Assembly (NCBI GenBank): GCA_937998875.1
Contig: CALLBO010000034.1
Location: 1-61,300, forward strand
Origin: an uncultured Granulosicoccaceae bacterium
GTDB taxonomy: Bacteria > Pseudomonadota > Gammaproteobacteria > Granulosicoccales > Granulosicoccaceae
Direction: 5' to 3'
DNA length: 61,300 bases
Shown: one piece after another, positions 1-8,076 of the stretch
Numbering within the stretch: position 1 is the first letter of the stretch
Layout of the letters: the number at the start of each line of letters is the position of its first letter
The notes under the pieces: model-generated
What the model was told of the DNA's origin: nothing
Seen by the model: only the letters and a program-made list of their open reading frames with translations
Databases searched by the model: none
Made by a program: the position numbers and the translations under genes

Positions 1-1197
1 CCGCAGATACTTAAAGAATGGCTGACCTTCAGGTTAGACACGGTCACCAGAAGGCTTGAATGGCGTCTGGCCAAAGTTGAAAAACGACTTCATATTCTTG
101 AAGGCTTATTGATCGCGTATCTGAATATTGATGAAGTAATCAAGATTATTCGTACTAACGATGAACCCAAGCCAGTATTGATGAAGCGCTTTAAGTTGTC
201 GGATACTCAGGCGGAAGCAATCCTTGAGTTAAAGCTACGTCATCTTGCGAAACTTGAAGAGATGAAAATACGTGGCGAGCAGGATGAGCTTGAAGCCGAG
301 CGTGCTGATCTCAGGAAAACACTGGGATCAAAAGCTCGAATGAAAACGCTGGTAAAGAAAGAGTTGCTTGCGGATGTTAAAACCTACGGGGATGACCGGC
401 GTTCTCCCATTGTTTCTCGTGATGCGGCGCAAGCCATGGATGTATCGGATTTAATTCCAAGTGAACCCGTCACGGTTGTACTTTCACAGAAAGGCTGGGT
501 TCGTGCTGCTAAAGGGCATGATGTCGATCCGCGTACACTGAATTACAAGTCCGGTGATAAGTATCAGGACTCTGCTCGTGGCCGTAGTAATCAGGCGGCG
601 ATGTTTCTTGATTCTACAGGGCGTGTGTATTCTGTTGCATCACACGGTCTGCCGTCTGCACGGAGTCTTGGTGAGCCGCTCGCCGGAAAAGTCAAATCCC
701 CTGATGGTGCATTTTTCGTTGGCGTATTGATGGGAGATGCCGAATCAAGATTCCTGTTTGCTACCAGCAGCGGTTATGGATTTGTTGGCAAGTTGGGCGA
801 CATGAGTACCCGGAACAAGTCCGGTAAAGCCGTACTTAGTGTTCCGAAAGGATCGGTTGTGCTCACGCCGCAGCGCGTAAACGATCCCGCATCTGACCTG
901 GTAGTGGCTATTGGAACAGATGGCAAGATGCTGATGTTCCCGGTCGCAGAGCTGCCTGAACTTGCGAAAGGGAAAGGTAACAAGATTCTCGCTATCCCTA
1001 AATCGGGCGCGAAAGAATCGGTAAAATTGCAGGCGGTGCGGATTGTCGGCAAGAAGAGTGTGCTGAAGATTATCAGTGGAAAAAGGCACACTACACTGAA
1101 GTATCGGGATCTCGAGCATTATCGCAGCGAGCGCGGCAAACGTGGTTTGAGCCTGCCTCGCGGATTCCAGAAGGTTGCGGACGTTATTGTTGAATAA
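1..1197 (+). CDS. parC: DNA topoisomerase IV subunit A, C-terminal part (5' truncated by window edge)
   Basis: The reading frame is open from the first base and closes at TAA 1195-1197, so the N-terminal breakage-reunion part lies outside the window. The visible 398 residues begin in the end of the coiled-coil/tower region ([17 protein letters not shown], followed by the [16 protein letters not shown] motif typical of GyrA/ParC). They continue into the six-bladed beta-pinwheel that binds DNA. No GyrA box (QRRGGKG-like) is visible in the C-terminal domain, which separates it from the true gyrA at 41151, where KRGGKGK is present. With ParE, ParC decatenates sister chromosomes. parE is not in the window. 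The length and continuous homology-like pattern give no sign of a frameshift. Confidence 0.95.
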   Translation, partial: PQILKEWLTFRLDTVTRRLEWRLAKVEKRLHILEGLLIAYLNIDEVIKIIRTNDEPKPVLMKRFKLSDTQAEAILELKLRHLAKLEEMKIRGEQDELEAERADLRKTLGSKARMKTLVKKELLADVKTYGDDRRSPIVSRDAAQAMDVSDLIPSEPVTVVLSQKGWVRAAKGHDVDPRTLNYKSGDKYQDSARGRSNQAAMFLDSTGRVYSVASHGLPSARSLGEPLAGKVKSPDGAFFVGVLMGDAESRFLFATSSGYGFVGKLGDMSTRNKSGKAVLSVPKGSVVLTPQRVNDPASDLVVAIGTDGKMLMFPVAELPELAKGKGNKILAIPKSGAKESVKLQAVRIVGKKSVLKIISGKRHTTLKYRDLEHYRSERGKRGLSLPRGFQKVADVIVE

Positions 1198-1204
1198 GGT
1201 GACG

Positions 1205-1236
1205 GTTTAATTTGGTCCTTGTTTAATTTGGCCCTT
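1205..1236. repeat. Two tandem 16-bp direct repeats
   Basis: Just after the parC stop, the 16-mer GTTTAATTTGGTCCTT (1205-1220) is followed directly by GTTTAATTTGGCCCTT (1221-1236), with one mismatch. The repeat could be a recent slippage duplication. No function is visible. Confidence 0.7.
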
Positions 1237-1389
1237 GGATGAAGCGCCTTGGGTAAATGCGGCAATTTACGGTAACTGCACTATAAATTGTCAACAACGA
1301 TTACACATTCTTGAACAACGGCGAATCAGCTACCATGTTCTCTATCATGTGCGTTCTAGCACGCCGATTCAATCCAAGGGGCAAATTCT

Positions 1390-2109
1390 ATGTATTTTGA
1401 TATGGGTTACATGCTGATGGTGATGTTGCCGGGTATGGTACTTTCCGGTTTGGCCTCCATGATGGTCAAGAAAACCTTCAGCAAGTACGAAACAGTTGGT
1501 ACTGCCAGGAATATGACAGGTGCGGAAGCGGCCAGACTCATGCTTGAGCGTGCCGGTGTGACCGACTGTAAAATTGAACCGATCGCCGGTCGTCTCAGTG
1601 ATCACTATGATCCGCGTGATAAAACGCTGCGATTGTCTGAACCGGTATACAACGCCCGGTCAATCTCTGCGATCGGGGTTGCCTGTCATGAGGCAGGGCA
1701 TGCGCTGCAACACGCCACCGGCTACAAGTTTCTACAAATGCGTTCAAAGCTGGTCCCTGTGACCAACATTTCCAGCAAGATGTCGATGCCTGTGCTGATG
1801 GTTGGCATGATGCTAATGTCACTGGCTCCGGCGTTGGGTACACCGGTAGTACTAGCCGGAGTTGCGTTGTTTGCTGCTGCTGTAGTTTTTTCGGTGATTA
1901 CACTTCCGGTGGAATGGGATGCCAGTGCGAGAGCTAAAACAGCGATGGTCAATGCTGGTATCGTTACCGAGCAGGAAGTAGACGGTGCCGGCAAAGTGCT
2001 CAATGCAGCATTTCTAACTTACCTGGCAGCGGCTATTGCCTCTATTATGACGCTGCTTTACTACCTTCATCGTTCTGGCCTGTTGCGGGCTTTTATGAAT
2101 CGTCGGTAG
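1390..2109 (+). CDS. YugP-family membrane zinc metallopeptidase
   Basis: A 239-residue protein of the neutral zinc metallopeptidase family (Bacillus YugP-like, Zn_peptidase_2). The HEAGH motif (residues 100-104, in the context CHEAGHALQH) supplies two zinc ligands and the catalytic Glu. The downstream LPVEWDASARA segment (about 172-182) is the usual family position for the third ligand, E175. Hydrophobic segments at about 6-24, 135-171 and 205-226 indicate an inner-membrane protein. The length matches the family (about 220-240). Its substrates are unknown; the family is thought to act in membrane protein quality control. It stands alone, 192 bases after parC and before a repeat-filled gap, so it is probably a separate transcription unit. 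Confidence 0.88.
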   Translation: MYFDMGYMLMVMLPGMVLSGLASMMVKKTFSKYETVGTARNMTGAEAARLMLERAGVTDCKIEPIAGRLSDHYDPRDKTLRLSEPVYNARSISAIGVACHEAGHALQHATGYKFLQMRSKLVPVTNISSKMSMPVLMVGMMLMSLAPALGTPVVLAGVALFAAAVVFSVITLPVEWDASARAKTAMVNAGIVTEQEVDGAGKVLNAAFLTYLAAAIASIMTLLYYLHRSGLLRAFMNRR

Positions 2110-2138
2110 ATAGACATCCGGCCACCGTTAGTGGAGTT

Positions 2139-2279
2139 ACCCTCCTTGCGGGGAGGGTGATTCGCTCAGGTTCTTCAGTTCAAACCTAAACACCACCCCT
2201 CTTGCAAAGCAAACAACGCTTTGTATTCTCCCGAGGGAGAATGTCCGTTCCGGGGCTTTGATAAACATCCGTAACTGAC
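2139..2279. repeat. Hairpin-rich intergenic repeat, copy 1
   Basis: First of two imperfect direct copies of a noncoding element of about 140-175 bp. It starts with the hairpin ACCCTCC/GGAGGGT (2139-2158). It continues through a CAAAGC/GCTTTG hairpin near 2204-2222 and the near-perfect palindrome ATTCTCCCGAGGGAGAAT at about 2225-2242. A coding role is unlikely: frames are interrupted and differ between the copies. Confidence 0.8.
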
Positions 2280-2456
2280 ACCCTCCTGAGGGAGGGTCGG
2301 CGTCTAAGCGCCGGGGAGGGGCATGTCGCTCAAGTTCCTCAGGGTAAACCTGAAACGACCATCCCTCTTGCAAAGCAAACGACGCTTTGTATTCTCCCGA
2401 GCCGAGGGAGAATGTCAGCGCGGGGTTTGGAGTAATACTCCAGACATTTCTGACTA
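2280..2456. repeat. Hairpin-rich intergenic repeat, copy 2
   Basis: Second copy of the element, with the same order: an ACCCTCC/GGAGGGT hairpin (about 2280-2297), the shared stretch CCCTCTTGCAAAGCAAAC (about 2363-2380), and an ATTCTCCC...GGGAGAAT palindrome (about 2391-2414). It has an extra insertion (a GGCGTCTAAGCGCC hairpin near 2298-2312) that copy 1 lacks. The two copies fill nearly the whole gap between the peptidase gene and efp. Confidence 0.8.
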
Positions 2457-2510
2457 TCGCACCGTTTTCTATCTAAGGCTGCCAGGGTGGTCCATAAAGG
2501 TAACCGGCGC

Positions 2511-2516
2511 TATACT
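2511..2516 (+). promoter_or_regulatory. Candidate -10 element upstream of efp
   Basis: TATACT lies 28 bases before the efp start codon. The matching -35 region is weak (TGGTCC around 2488-2493). Its position directly after the repeat pair suggests that efp is transcribed from its own promoter and not from readthrough. Confidence 0.35.
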
Positions 2517-2543
2517 CTTGGTAAACACTGACAAGGTCGCATC

Positions 2544-3113
2544 ATGGCAACGTATAGTACTAACGAATTCAAAGGTGGTTTGAAGATCATGCAAGACGGA
2601 GATCCGTGCAGCATTGTCGAAAATGAGTTCGTTAAACCGGGTAAAGGACAGGCATTCAGTCGGGTAAAAATCCGCAATCTTAAAACCGGCCGTGTGGTTG
2701 AAAAAACCTTCAAATCTGGTGAATCGGTGGAAGCCGCCGATGTGATGGATACCAACATGCAGTACCTCTACACAGACGGTGAGTTCTGGCACTTTATGGA
2801 CCCGAACAGTTTTGAGCAGATGGGTGCCAGTGAAACTGCGGTTGGCGATGCCAGGCAATGGCTTAAGGAGCAGGATACCGTAGAGGTAACACTCTGGAAC
2901 GGCGTACCGTTGTCTGTAACACCACCAAATTTTGTCGAGTTGAAAATCGCACAAACTGACCCGGGACTTAAAGGCGATACCGCGCAGGGTGGAACCAAGC
3001 CTGCCACCATGGAAACTGGCGCAGTGATTAAAGTGCCGCTGTTTGTGGAAGAGGGCGAGGTGATTAAAATCGATACCCGCTCCGGTGAATATGCCGGTCG
3101 CGTGAAAGAATAG
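2544..3113 (+). CDS. efp: Translation elongation factor P
   Basis: A 189-residue protein with the EF-P three-beta-domain layout and full-length for the family. It relieves ribosome stalling at consecutive prolines. The loop [10 protein letters not shown] puts a lysine at residue 34, the same position as the beta-lysylated Lys34 of E. coli EF-P. The ligase gene that modifies this lysine, epmA, follows after only 12 bases, so factor and modifier are likely co-transcribed. The ATG start at 2544 has no strong Shine-Dalgarno beyond AAGG in GACAAGGTCGC. The partner aminomutase gene epmB is not in the window. Confidence 0.96.
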   Translation: MATYSTNEFKGGLKIMQDGDPCSIVENEFVKPGKGQAFSRVKIRNLKTGRVVEKTFKSGESVEAADVMDTNMQYLYTDGEFWHFMDPNSFEQMGASETAVGDARQWLKEQDTVEVTLWNGVPLSVTPPNFVELKIAQTDPGLKGDTAQGGTKPATMETGAVIKVPLFVEEGEVIKIDTRSGEYAGRVKE

Positions 3114-3125
3114 CGGGTTTTATTC

Positions 3126-4097
3126 GTGCACGAGAGTCAGTCGTCTACAGACTGGCGACCTACTGCAGAAATCGACACACTGAAGCGGCGTGCAGCGATC
3201 ATCCGTCGATTGCGTGAGTGGTTTTATCAGCAAAATATCCTTGAAGTGGAAACCCCTCAACTCTCACAAGGCGCGACTACAGATCCGAATATTGAAAGCT
3301 TTGAAGTTGCGCACAGGCATTTGCGTACCTCTGCGGAGTTTCATTTAAAAAGGTTGCTCGCCGCCGGCAGCCCGGATGTCTATGAGTTGGGTAAGGTGTT
3401 CCGCCTTGATGAAAGCGGACGTTATCATAACCCTGAATTCACGATGCTTGAATGGTATCGGGTCGGTATAGACCATCACCGATTGATTGGTGAGGTTGAA
3501 TCACTACTGCGCTATCTTCATCAGGATGATTCAGTGTCTGTCGGGTGCATCAGTTATCGTGACTTCTGGTTACAGCACACCGGGATCAATCTGGCCGACA
3601 CGAGTTGTGCGCAGATAGCATCTTACCTTGAAAGTAACAGTGTTGAAGTGCCCGCTTCAAGTCGTGACCGCATTGACGAATTGCAGGATCTGGCAATGGC
3701 GACGGTGCTGGCTGCCTCCATGCCGGATGCACGCTATACATGCCTTTATGATTACCCTGCCAGTCAGGCATCGTTGGCGCGTATCGATGAAACCGATCCT
3801 GACTGGCCTGTTGCCAACCGGTTTGAAATTTACTTTGGCTCAGTTGAACTTGCTAACGGGTTTTATGAGTTAACCGATGGCGCTGAACAGCTTTCCAGAT
3901 TTAGGGCAGATAATGAAGTACGACGGAGTAACAAGCAGGTCGCTCGCCCGGTTGATCAAAGGTTCGTTCAGTCATTGAATTATGGCCTGCCTGATTGTGC
4001 AGGCGTAGCAGTGGGTATAGACAGGCTGATGATGATATTGCTTGACGATATTCGGTCACTGCATGAAGTGGTCAGCTTTAACTGGGAGCGAGCGTAG
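3126..4097 (+). CDS. epmA: EF-P--(R)-beta-lysine ligase
   Basis: A 323-residue class II lysyl-tRNA-synthetase-like enzyme without the anticodon-binding domain, which is the hallmark of EpmA (PoxA/GenX). It attaches beta-lysine to Lys34 of EF-P. Motif 2 is seen at about 92-111 (VFRLDESGRY...TMLEWY) and motif 3 at about 293-306 (GVAVGIDRLMMILL). The start is GTG at 3126. Its stop TAG (4095-4097) shares one base with the GTG start of the next gene, implying translational coupling. Confidence 0.95.
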   Translation: MHESQSSTDWRPTAEIDTLKRRAAIIRRLREWFYQQNILEVETPQLSQGATTDPNIESFEVAHRHLRTSAEFHLKRLLAAGSPDVYELGKVFRLDESGRYHNPEFTMLEWYRVGIDHHRLIGEVESLLRYLHQDDSVSVGCISYRDFWLQHTGINLADTSCAQIASYLESNSVEVPASSRDRIDELQDLAMATVLAASMPDARYTCLYDYPASQASLARIDETDPDWPVANRFEIYFGSVELANGFYELTDGAEQLSRFRADNEVRRSNKQVARPVDQRFVQSLNYGLPDCAGVAVGIDRLMMILLDDIRSLHEVVSFNWERA

Positions 4098-4609
4098 TGC
4101 GTGAGGTGTCAGTGCGGCGTTTTATTGATTGTGATCAGCAGGCGTTGATTCAGCTTATAGAAGCACTTGGTATGCAAGTCAGGACGGTGGCTGAGGCTGC
4201 AGAAATACCCGGCAGTTTCTGGGGCGATGATGAAGCCGGTCTTATCGGTAGCACGCTTTACGTAAGACCTGACACTCCGGTGCACTCCATGCTCCATGAG
4301 GCATGTCACTATGTTTGCATGGAAGATGAACGTCGGGCGGCACTACATACGAATGCCGGTGGTGATGCTGATGAAGAAAACGCAGTTTGTTACTTGCAGA
4401 TACTGCTTTCGGACGCGTTGCCTGACATGGGACGTGAAAAAATCTTTGCTGACATGGATGCCTGGGGTTACTCATTCAGACTCGGAAGTGCCAAAGCCTG
4501 GTTTGAAAATGATGCCGATGATGCAATGCAGTGGCTGGATAGAAAGGGCTTACTGAAAGTTGCCGAGAAACTGTCCCATTTGAACCGGGTCTCCCGCGTG
4601 GAGGTCTGA
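4097..4609 (+). CDS. Conserved hypothetical protein with HEXXH motif
   Basis: A 170-residue soluble protein; I do not recognise a named family with confidence. Residues 67-71 read HEACH in the context SMLHEACHYVCMEDERR, a zinc-metallopeptidase-type HEXXH. Glu93/Glu94 in GGDADEENAVCYLQ could be a third ligand. There is no signal peptide. It starts with GTG overlapping the epmA stop by one base, so it sits in the efp-epmA operon. Its last 60 bases overlap the 3' end of psd on the other strand. A role in translation factor maturation would be guesswork. The alternative is an inactive metallopeptidase fold. Confidence 0.75.
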   Translation: MREVSVRRFIDCDQQALIQLIEALGMQVRTVAEAAEIPGSFWGDDEAGLIGSTLYVRPDTPVHSMLHEACHYVCMEDERRAALHTNAGGDADEENAVCYLQILLSDALPDMGREKIFADMDAWGYSFRLGSAKAWFENDADDAMQWLDRKGLLKVAEKLSHLNRVSRVEV

Positions 4610-5413
4610 CCGGAAGGAACCGTGCTGAAGCAACAAGATCACGGTGGAGCCCATGTTGAATCGCCCCATTTCCTCGCCTTTTTTTATGCTGCAAGTACCG
4701 GCCTCATAGTCTTTGTATACAACACTTGTTCGTGTAGGTGGGGTGACAAGACCGGCCCAGATTGTTTCGATTGCTGCCACATTGATAGCGCCAACCAGCA
4801 CCATTGCCACCTTGCCTGCATCGGTGTTGAAGATCGCAACAACTCTTTCATTCCGTGCAAACAGCCTGGGTACAACCCGTACCGTGTGGGGCGCCACGCT
4901 GAATAATCTGCCCGGGATGTAGTGCATTGAGCTCAGCTCACCGTTTATTGGCATATGAATCCGGTGATAGTCTCGAGGTGACAGATAGAGTGTTGCAAAG
5001 GTACCGCTGTTAAACGCACTGACATCTGAATTTCTGCCACCCAGTAGGTCCGACACCGTGTATTCGTGGCCCTTTGCCTGAACCAGGGTGCCTTCGGTAA
5101 TTGGTCCGAGCTGTGATACCCGGCCATCTACCGGGCTGCAATATTGATGCGCCGCACCGGAAATCTCACGCGTACCCTCTTTCAGCGTTCGGGTGAAAAA
5201 TTCGTTAAACGTTTTGTAGTGTTGAGGGTCGGGGTAGGTTGCTTCGTTTAAATCAATATTAAACAACTTTGCGAATTGCCTGATCGCGGGAGGTACAAAC
5301 CTGCTTTCGATGCGAGTAAGCTTGTAGACCAGTCTGGACACCAGGTGATGAGGTAACACATACAGTGGCCAGGACTTTAAACGATCGGTGAATGCTTGCA
5401 ACGGTAGTTTCAT
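4550..5413 (-). CDS. psd: Phosphatidylserine decarboxylase proenzyme
   Basis: A 287-residue Psd, the usual length for the proteobacterial membrane-associated enzyme that makes phosphatidylethanolamine. The self-cleavage site reads FNMGST (252-257). It matches the LGST box with Met for Leu, so cleavage would fall between G255 and S256, with S256 becoming the pyruvoyl group. The other charge-relay residues appear as D96 (SPVDGRV) and H153 (DYHRIHMP). The gene is convergent with the HEXXH gene and their coding ends overlap by 60 bases. It is divergent from prmB with only 57 bases between starts. Confidence 0.95.
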   Translation of the reverse strand: MKLPLQAFTDRLKSWPLYVLPHHLVSRLVYKLTRIESRFVPPAIRQFAKLFNIDLNEATYPDPQHYKTFNEFFTRTLKEGTREISGAAHQYCSPVDGRVSQLGPITEGTLVQAKGHEYTVSDLLGGRNSDVSAFNSGTFATLYLSPRDYHRIHMPINGELSSMHYIPGRLFSVAPHTVRVVPRLFARNERVVAIFNTDAGKVAMVLVGAINVAAIETIWAGLVTPPTRTSVVYKDYEAGTCSIKKGEEMGRFNMGSTVILLLQHGSFRSDLHAGDPVQMGQFLGNFQ

Positions 5414-5470
5414 CTGTGAGGTAGAATGTATGATTCTACCGCATTTAAATTTGCTTTGATAAAACCGTAA

Positions 5471-6367
5471 ATGTCTAACGCCGGCTTACTTGAACTCACA
5501 CAATGCACACTCGCAGAATTGATCAATGCCGGTGCGGAATATCTGCTGCAGCATCAACTTAGCTTTGGGCACGGTACCGACAACGCTTTTGATGAATCAG
5601 CCTGGCTGTCGCTGGAAGCATGCGGAATTTCACCTGTTGAGCCGCTTAAGAGTTACGATATCGGGGTGTCACATGCACAGTTGATGCTTGCGAAGGACTG
5701 GTTCGAAAAACGCGCTGTAGAAAAAATACCGGTTGCCTATCTAACTGGCAGGGCGTGGTTTGCAGGTCTTGAATTTAGGGTAGATGAGCGTGCCTTGATT
5801 CCGCGGAGTCCGATTGCGGAGTTAATTTACAATCGATTCGATCCGTGGTTGATTAGCGCTCCCCGGAAAGTGCTGGATCTATGCTGCGGTGGTGGTTGTA
5901 TTGGCATTGCTGTGGCAAATGCCTTTTTAGATTGCTCGGTTGACATGACTGATTTATCGCAGGATGCGCTTGACCTAGCTGCAATCAACGTGCAAAAACA
6001 TCGCCTTGAGCAGCGCGTGCAGTTGCACAAAGGGGATCTGTTTGATCCATTGCCAGCGATGAATCAATTCGATTTGATTGTCAGCAATCCACCTTACGTT
6101 GATGCGCAGGATATGAATGCGCTGGCTACCGAGTTCAGTCATGAGCCACAGATGGGGTTAGCTGCCGGCGATGATGGGCTCGACATTGTAGAAATGATGC
6201 TGCGCGATGCTAAGCGGTATTTAAAGCCGGATGGCATACTGATCGTTGAAGTGGGTAACTCACAAGAGGCAATGGATCGGCGTTTCCCGCAACTCGATTT
6301 GCTCTGGCTGGATTTTGAACAAGGTGGCGAAGGTGTGTTTCTGGTCAATGCGGCAGCGCTCGTGTAG
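5471..6367 (+). CDS. prmB: 50S ribosomal protein L3 N5-glutamine methyltransferase
   Basis: A 298-residue SAM-dependent methyltransferase. Motif I (VLDLCCGGGCIGIA) is at about 134-147 and the catalytic NPPY at 206-209. The segment ALIPRSPIAELI (about 108-119) carries RSPIAE, characteristic of PrmB; PrmC has a PRPDTE-type sequence there. The predicted target is a glutamine of ribosomal protein L3. The gene starts at ATG 5471, shares a short divergent region with psd, and is followed 30 bases later by the DUF2817 gene. Confidence 0.93.
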   Translation: MSNAGLLELTQCTLAELINAGAEYLLQHQLSFGHGTDNAFDESAWLSLEACGISPVEPLKSYDIGVSHAQLMLAKDWFEKRAVEKIPVAYLTGRAWFAGLEFRVDERALIPRSPIAELIYNRFDPWLISAPRKVLDLCCGGGCIGIAVANAFLDCSVDMTDLSQDALDLAAINVQKHRLEQRVQLHKGDLFDPLPAMNQFDLIVSNPPYVDAQDMNALATEFSHEPQMGLAAGDDGLDIVEMMLRDAKRYLKPDGILIVEVGNSQEAMDRRFPQLDLLWLDFEQGGEGVFLVNAAALV

Positions 6368-6397
6368 TGCGTATTATCAAGCAGAACAGGCAGCACT

Positions 6398-7486
6398 ATG
6401 ACGTTCTTCTCAGCCAGCTATAGTGATGCGCGAGCGAAATTTAAACTTGCGGCGAACAGGGTGGGTGCGAGTGTAGAGTCTGTACCGGTGAGTCAGGGAT
6501 TGGAAGTTGATATAGCGTCTCTCGGAGAGCCGGATTTGCCTACCTTGATAGTTACGTCAGGGTTACATGGGGTAGAGGCCTTTTTTGGCTCTGCCGTGCA
6601 GATCGCCACGCTTGCATCTCTGCATCAAGCGGCCAATGAGAATACTGCTTTCGGTGATTGTCGACTTGTCTTGGTTCACGGTCTTAACCCGTACGGCTTT
6701 GCCCATATCAGAAGGGTCGATGAGAATAATATTGACCTCAACAGAAATTTTCCTGAATCTGAACAGCAGTATCAAGGTGCCGCAGCGGCTTACAAAGCAT
6801 TGAATGGCTTTTTAAATCCTCCATCACAACCATCACGATTTGAGCCTTATAAATTGAAAGCTGCAGCGACAATAGTACGGTATGGATTGCCTGCGCTGAG
6901 AGAGGCCATTGCGTGCGGGCAGTACCAGTATCCGAAAGGAATTTTCTATGGTGGCATTGAGCCCTCTACCGCCACCCGGTTTGTGATGAGTCATTGTGAG
7001 AATTGGGTTGGTAGTGCATCAAATGTTGCACATATAGATCTGCACACAGGCTTGGGCGAATTTGGTCGTTATAAAATATTGGTCAATGAAGAGCCAGGTG
7101 CAGATGGGCTCTCATGGCATGCGAAAACATTTGGTGAGCGGTCACTTGGTTATCTGCGCAATAATGATAAGACCGCCTACGCTGTTTCAGGTGCTATGGG
7201 TGTCTGGTTACAAAATAGATTCAATGACCGGCGCTACCATTTTGCCGGTGCTGAATTTGGAACCTATGATCCGGTCAGAATTATTGGCGCGATAAGAGCA
7301 GAAAACCGTGCCCATCACTATGCGGTAGCGGGTAGTAAAATCCACGACAGGGCCAAGGCGGAACTATTGGAATGCTTTTGCCCGGCAAATGAAGCATGGC
7401 GTGAGCAGACACTGATGTCGGCTAAAAAAATTATAACCTCCGCGATGCACGGTTTGTTGAAATCGAGTCGAGAAGCAACAAGGTAA
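6398..7486 (+). CDS. M14-like metallopeptidase (DUF2817)
   Basis: A 362-residue protein of the DUF2817 group of M14 carboxypeptidase-like enzymes. Zinc ligands are visible as H57 and E60 (SGLHGVEAFFGS) and H216 (HIDLHTGLGEFG). NRNF at 115-118 is the usual M14 substrate-binding segment, and GAEFGTY near 284-290 holds the candidate general base E286. There is no signal peptide, so a cytoplasmic amidase or peptidase is likely; the substrate is unknown. It lies between prmB (30 bases upstream) and the ACT-domain gene (5 bases downstream), so these three are probably one operon. Confidence 0.88.
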   Translation: MTFFSASYSDARAKFKLAANRVGASVESVPVSQGLEVDIASLGEPDLPTLIVTSGLHGVEAFFGSAVQIATLASLHQAANENTAFGDCRLVLVHGLNPYGFAHIRRVDENNIDLNRNFPESEQQYQGAAAAYKALNGFLNPPSQPSRFEPYKLKAAATIVRYGLPALREAIACGQYQYPKGIFYGGIEPSTATRFVMSHCENWVGSASNVAHIDLHTGLGEFGRYKILVNEEPGADGLSWHAKTFGERSLGYLRNNDKTAYAVSGAMGVWLQNRFNDRRYHFAGAEFGTYDPVRIIGAIRAENRAHHYAVAGSKIHDRAKAELLECFCPANEAWREQTLMSAKKIITSAMHGLLKSSREATR

Positions 7487-7491
7487 ATATC

Positions 7492-7908
7492 ATGGGTAAC
7501 AAAGAAACTGGCGACACTGAGCTTAATGCTCTGTTACAGCATATGTCGCCGGAGTTGATTTCAGGGGAATATGTTTTTCTCTGTTTTGAAGGTGCTTTGT
7601 ATGGTGATTATCCAGAGCTGCAACCGATAGCTGCGTTTCGTGAAAGAGAAGGACTGACGCTGGTCGTACCGAAGAGACATGCAGACGATGCCAGCCACAC
7701 TTATGAAAGTGTGTTCAGGTGTATCACTCTACAGGTGCATTCAAGCCTGGAGGCGGTTGGACTGACTGCTGCATTCGCCACTCAACTGACCCGATATGGC
7801 ATTAGTGCCAACGTGATTGCCGGGTTTTATCACGACCACATATTTGTCGGGGAAGATGATGCACTGGAGGCAATGACGGCGTTGCGTGAGTTGTCTGGAT
7901 CTGCCTGA
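7492..7908 (+). CDS. ACT-domain protein (DUF2241/ACT_3-like)
   Basis: A 138-residue protein made of two small ACT-like modules. The first contains SGEYVFLCFEG, the second ESVFRCITLQVHSSLEAVGLTAAF and ISANVIAGFYHDHIFV. This pattern is typical of a family of stand-alone ACT proteins of unknown ligand. The start ATG 7492 has an AAGG Shine-Dalgarno and follows the DUF2817 stop by 5 bases. ACT domains usually bind amino acids; no enzyme domain is attached. Confidence 0.82.
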   Translation: MGNKETGDTELNALLQHMSPELISGEYVFLCFEGALYGDYPELQPIAAFREREGLTLVVPKRHADDASHTYESVFRCITLQVHSSLEAVGLTAAFATQLTRYGISANVIAGFYHDHIFVGEDDALEAMTALRELSGSA

Positions 7909-7977
7909 CGAATTTTGCATGGATTGAAATTCGTCATATTGAGGGGTGTATTTCGGGGCGGAAGAACTGTAGATCTG

Positions 7978-8006
7978 AAAAAAGACAGCCGGCTCGAGGC
8001 CGGCTG
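7978..8006 (-). terminator. Rho-independent terminator of the GH12 lipoprotein gene
   Basis: The stem CAGCCGGC/GCCGGCTG (7986-7993 with 7999-8006, five-base loop) is followed on the minus strand by a short spacer and a run of six T (7978-7983). On the plus strand there is no T run, so it serves the minus-strand gene that ends at 8077. Confidence 0.85.
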
Positions 8007-8076
8007 AATATTACTCACAAGTTGTGCTCTTTACTAAGGCGTTAGTTACAATAACCTGCCTCGACTATCTGCCCAA

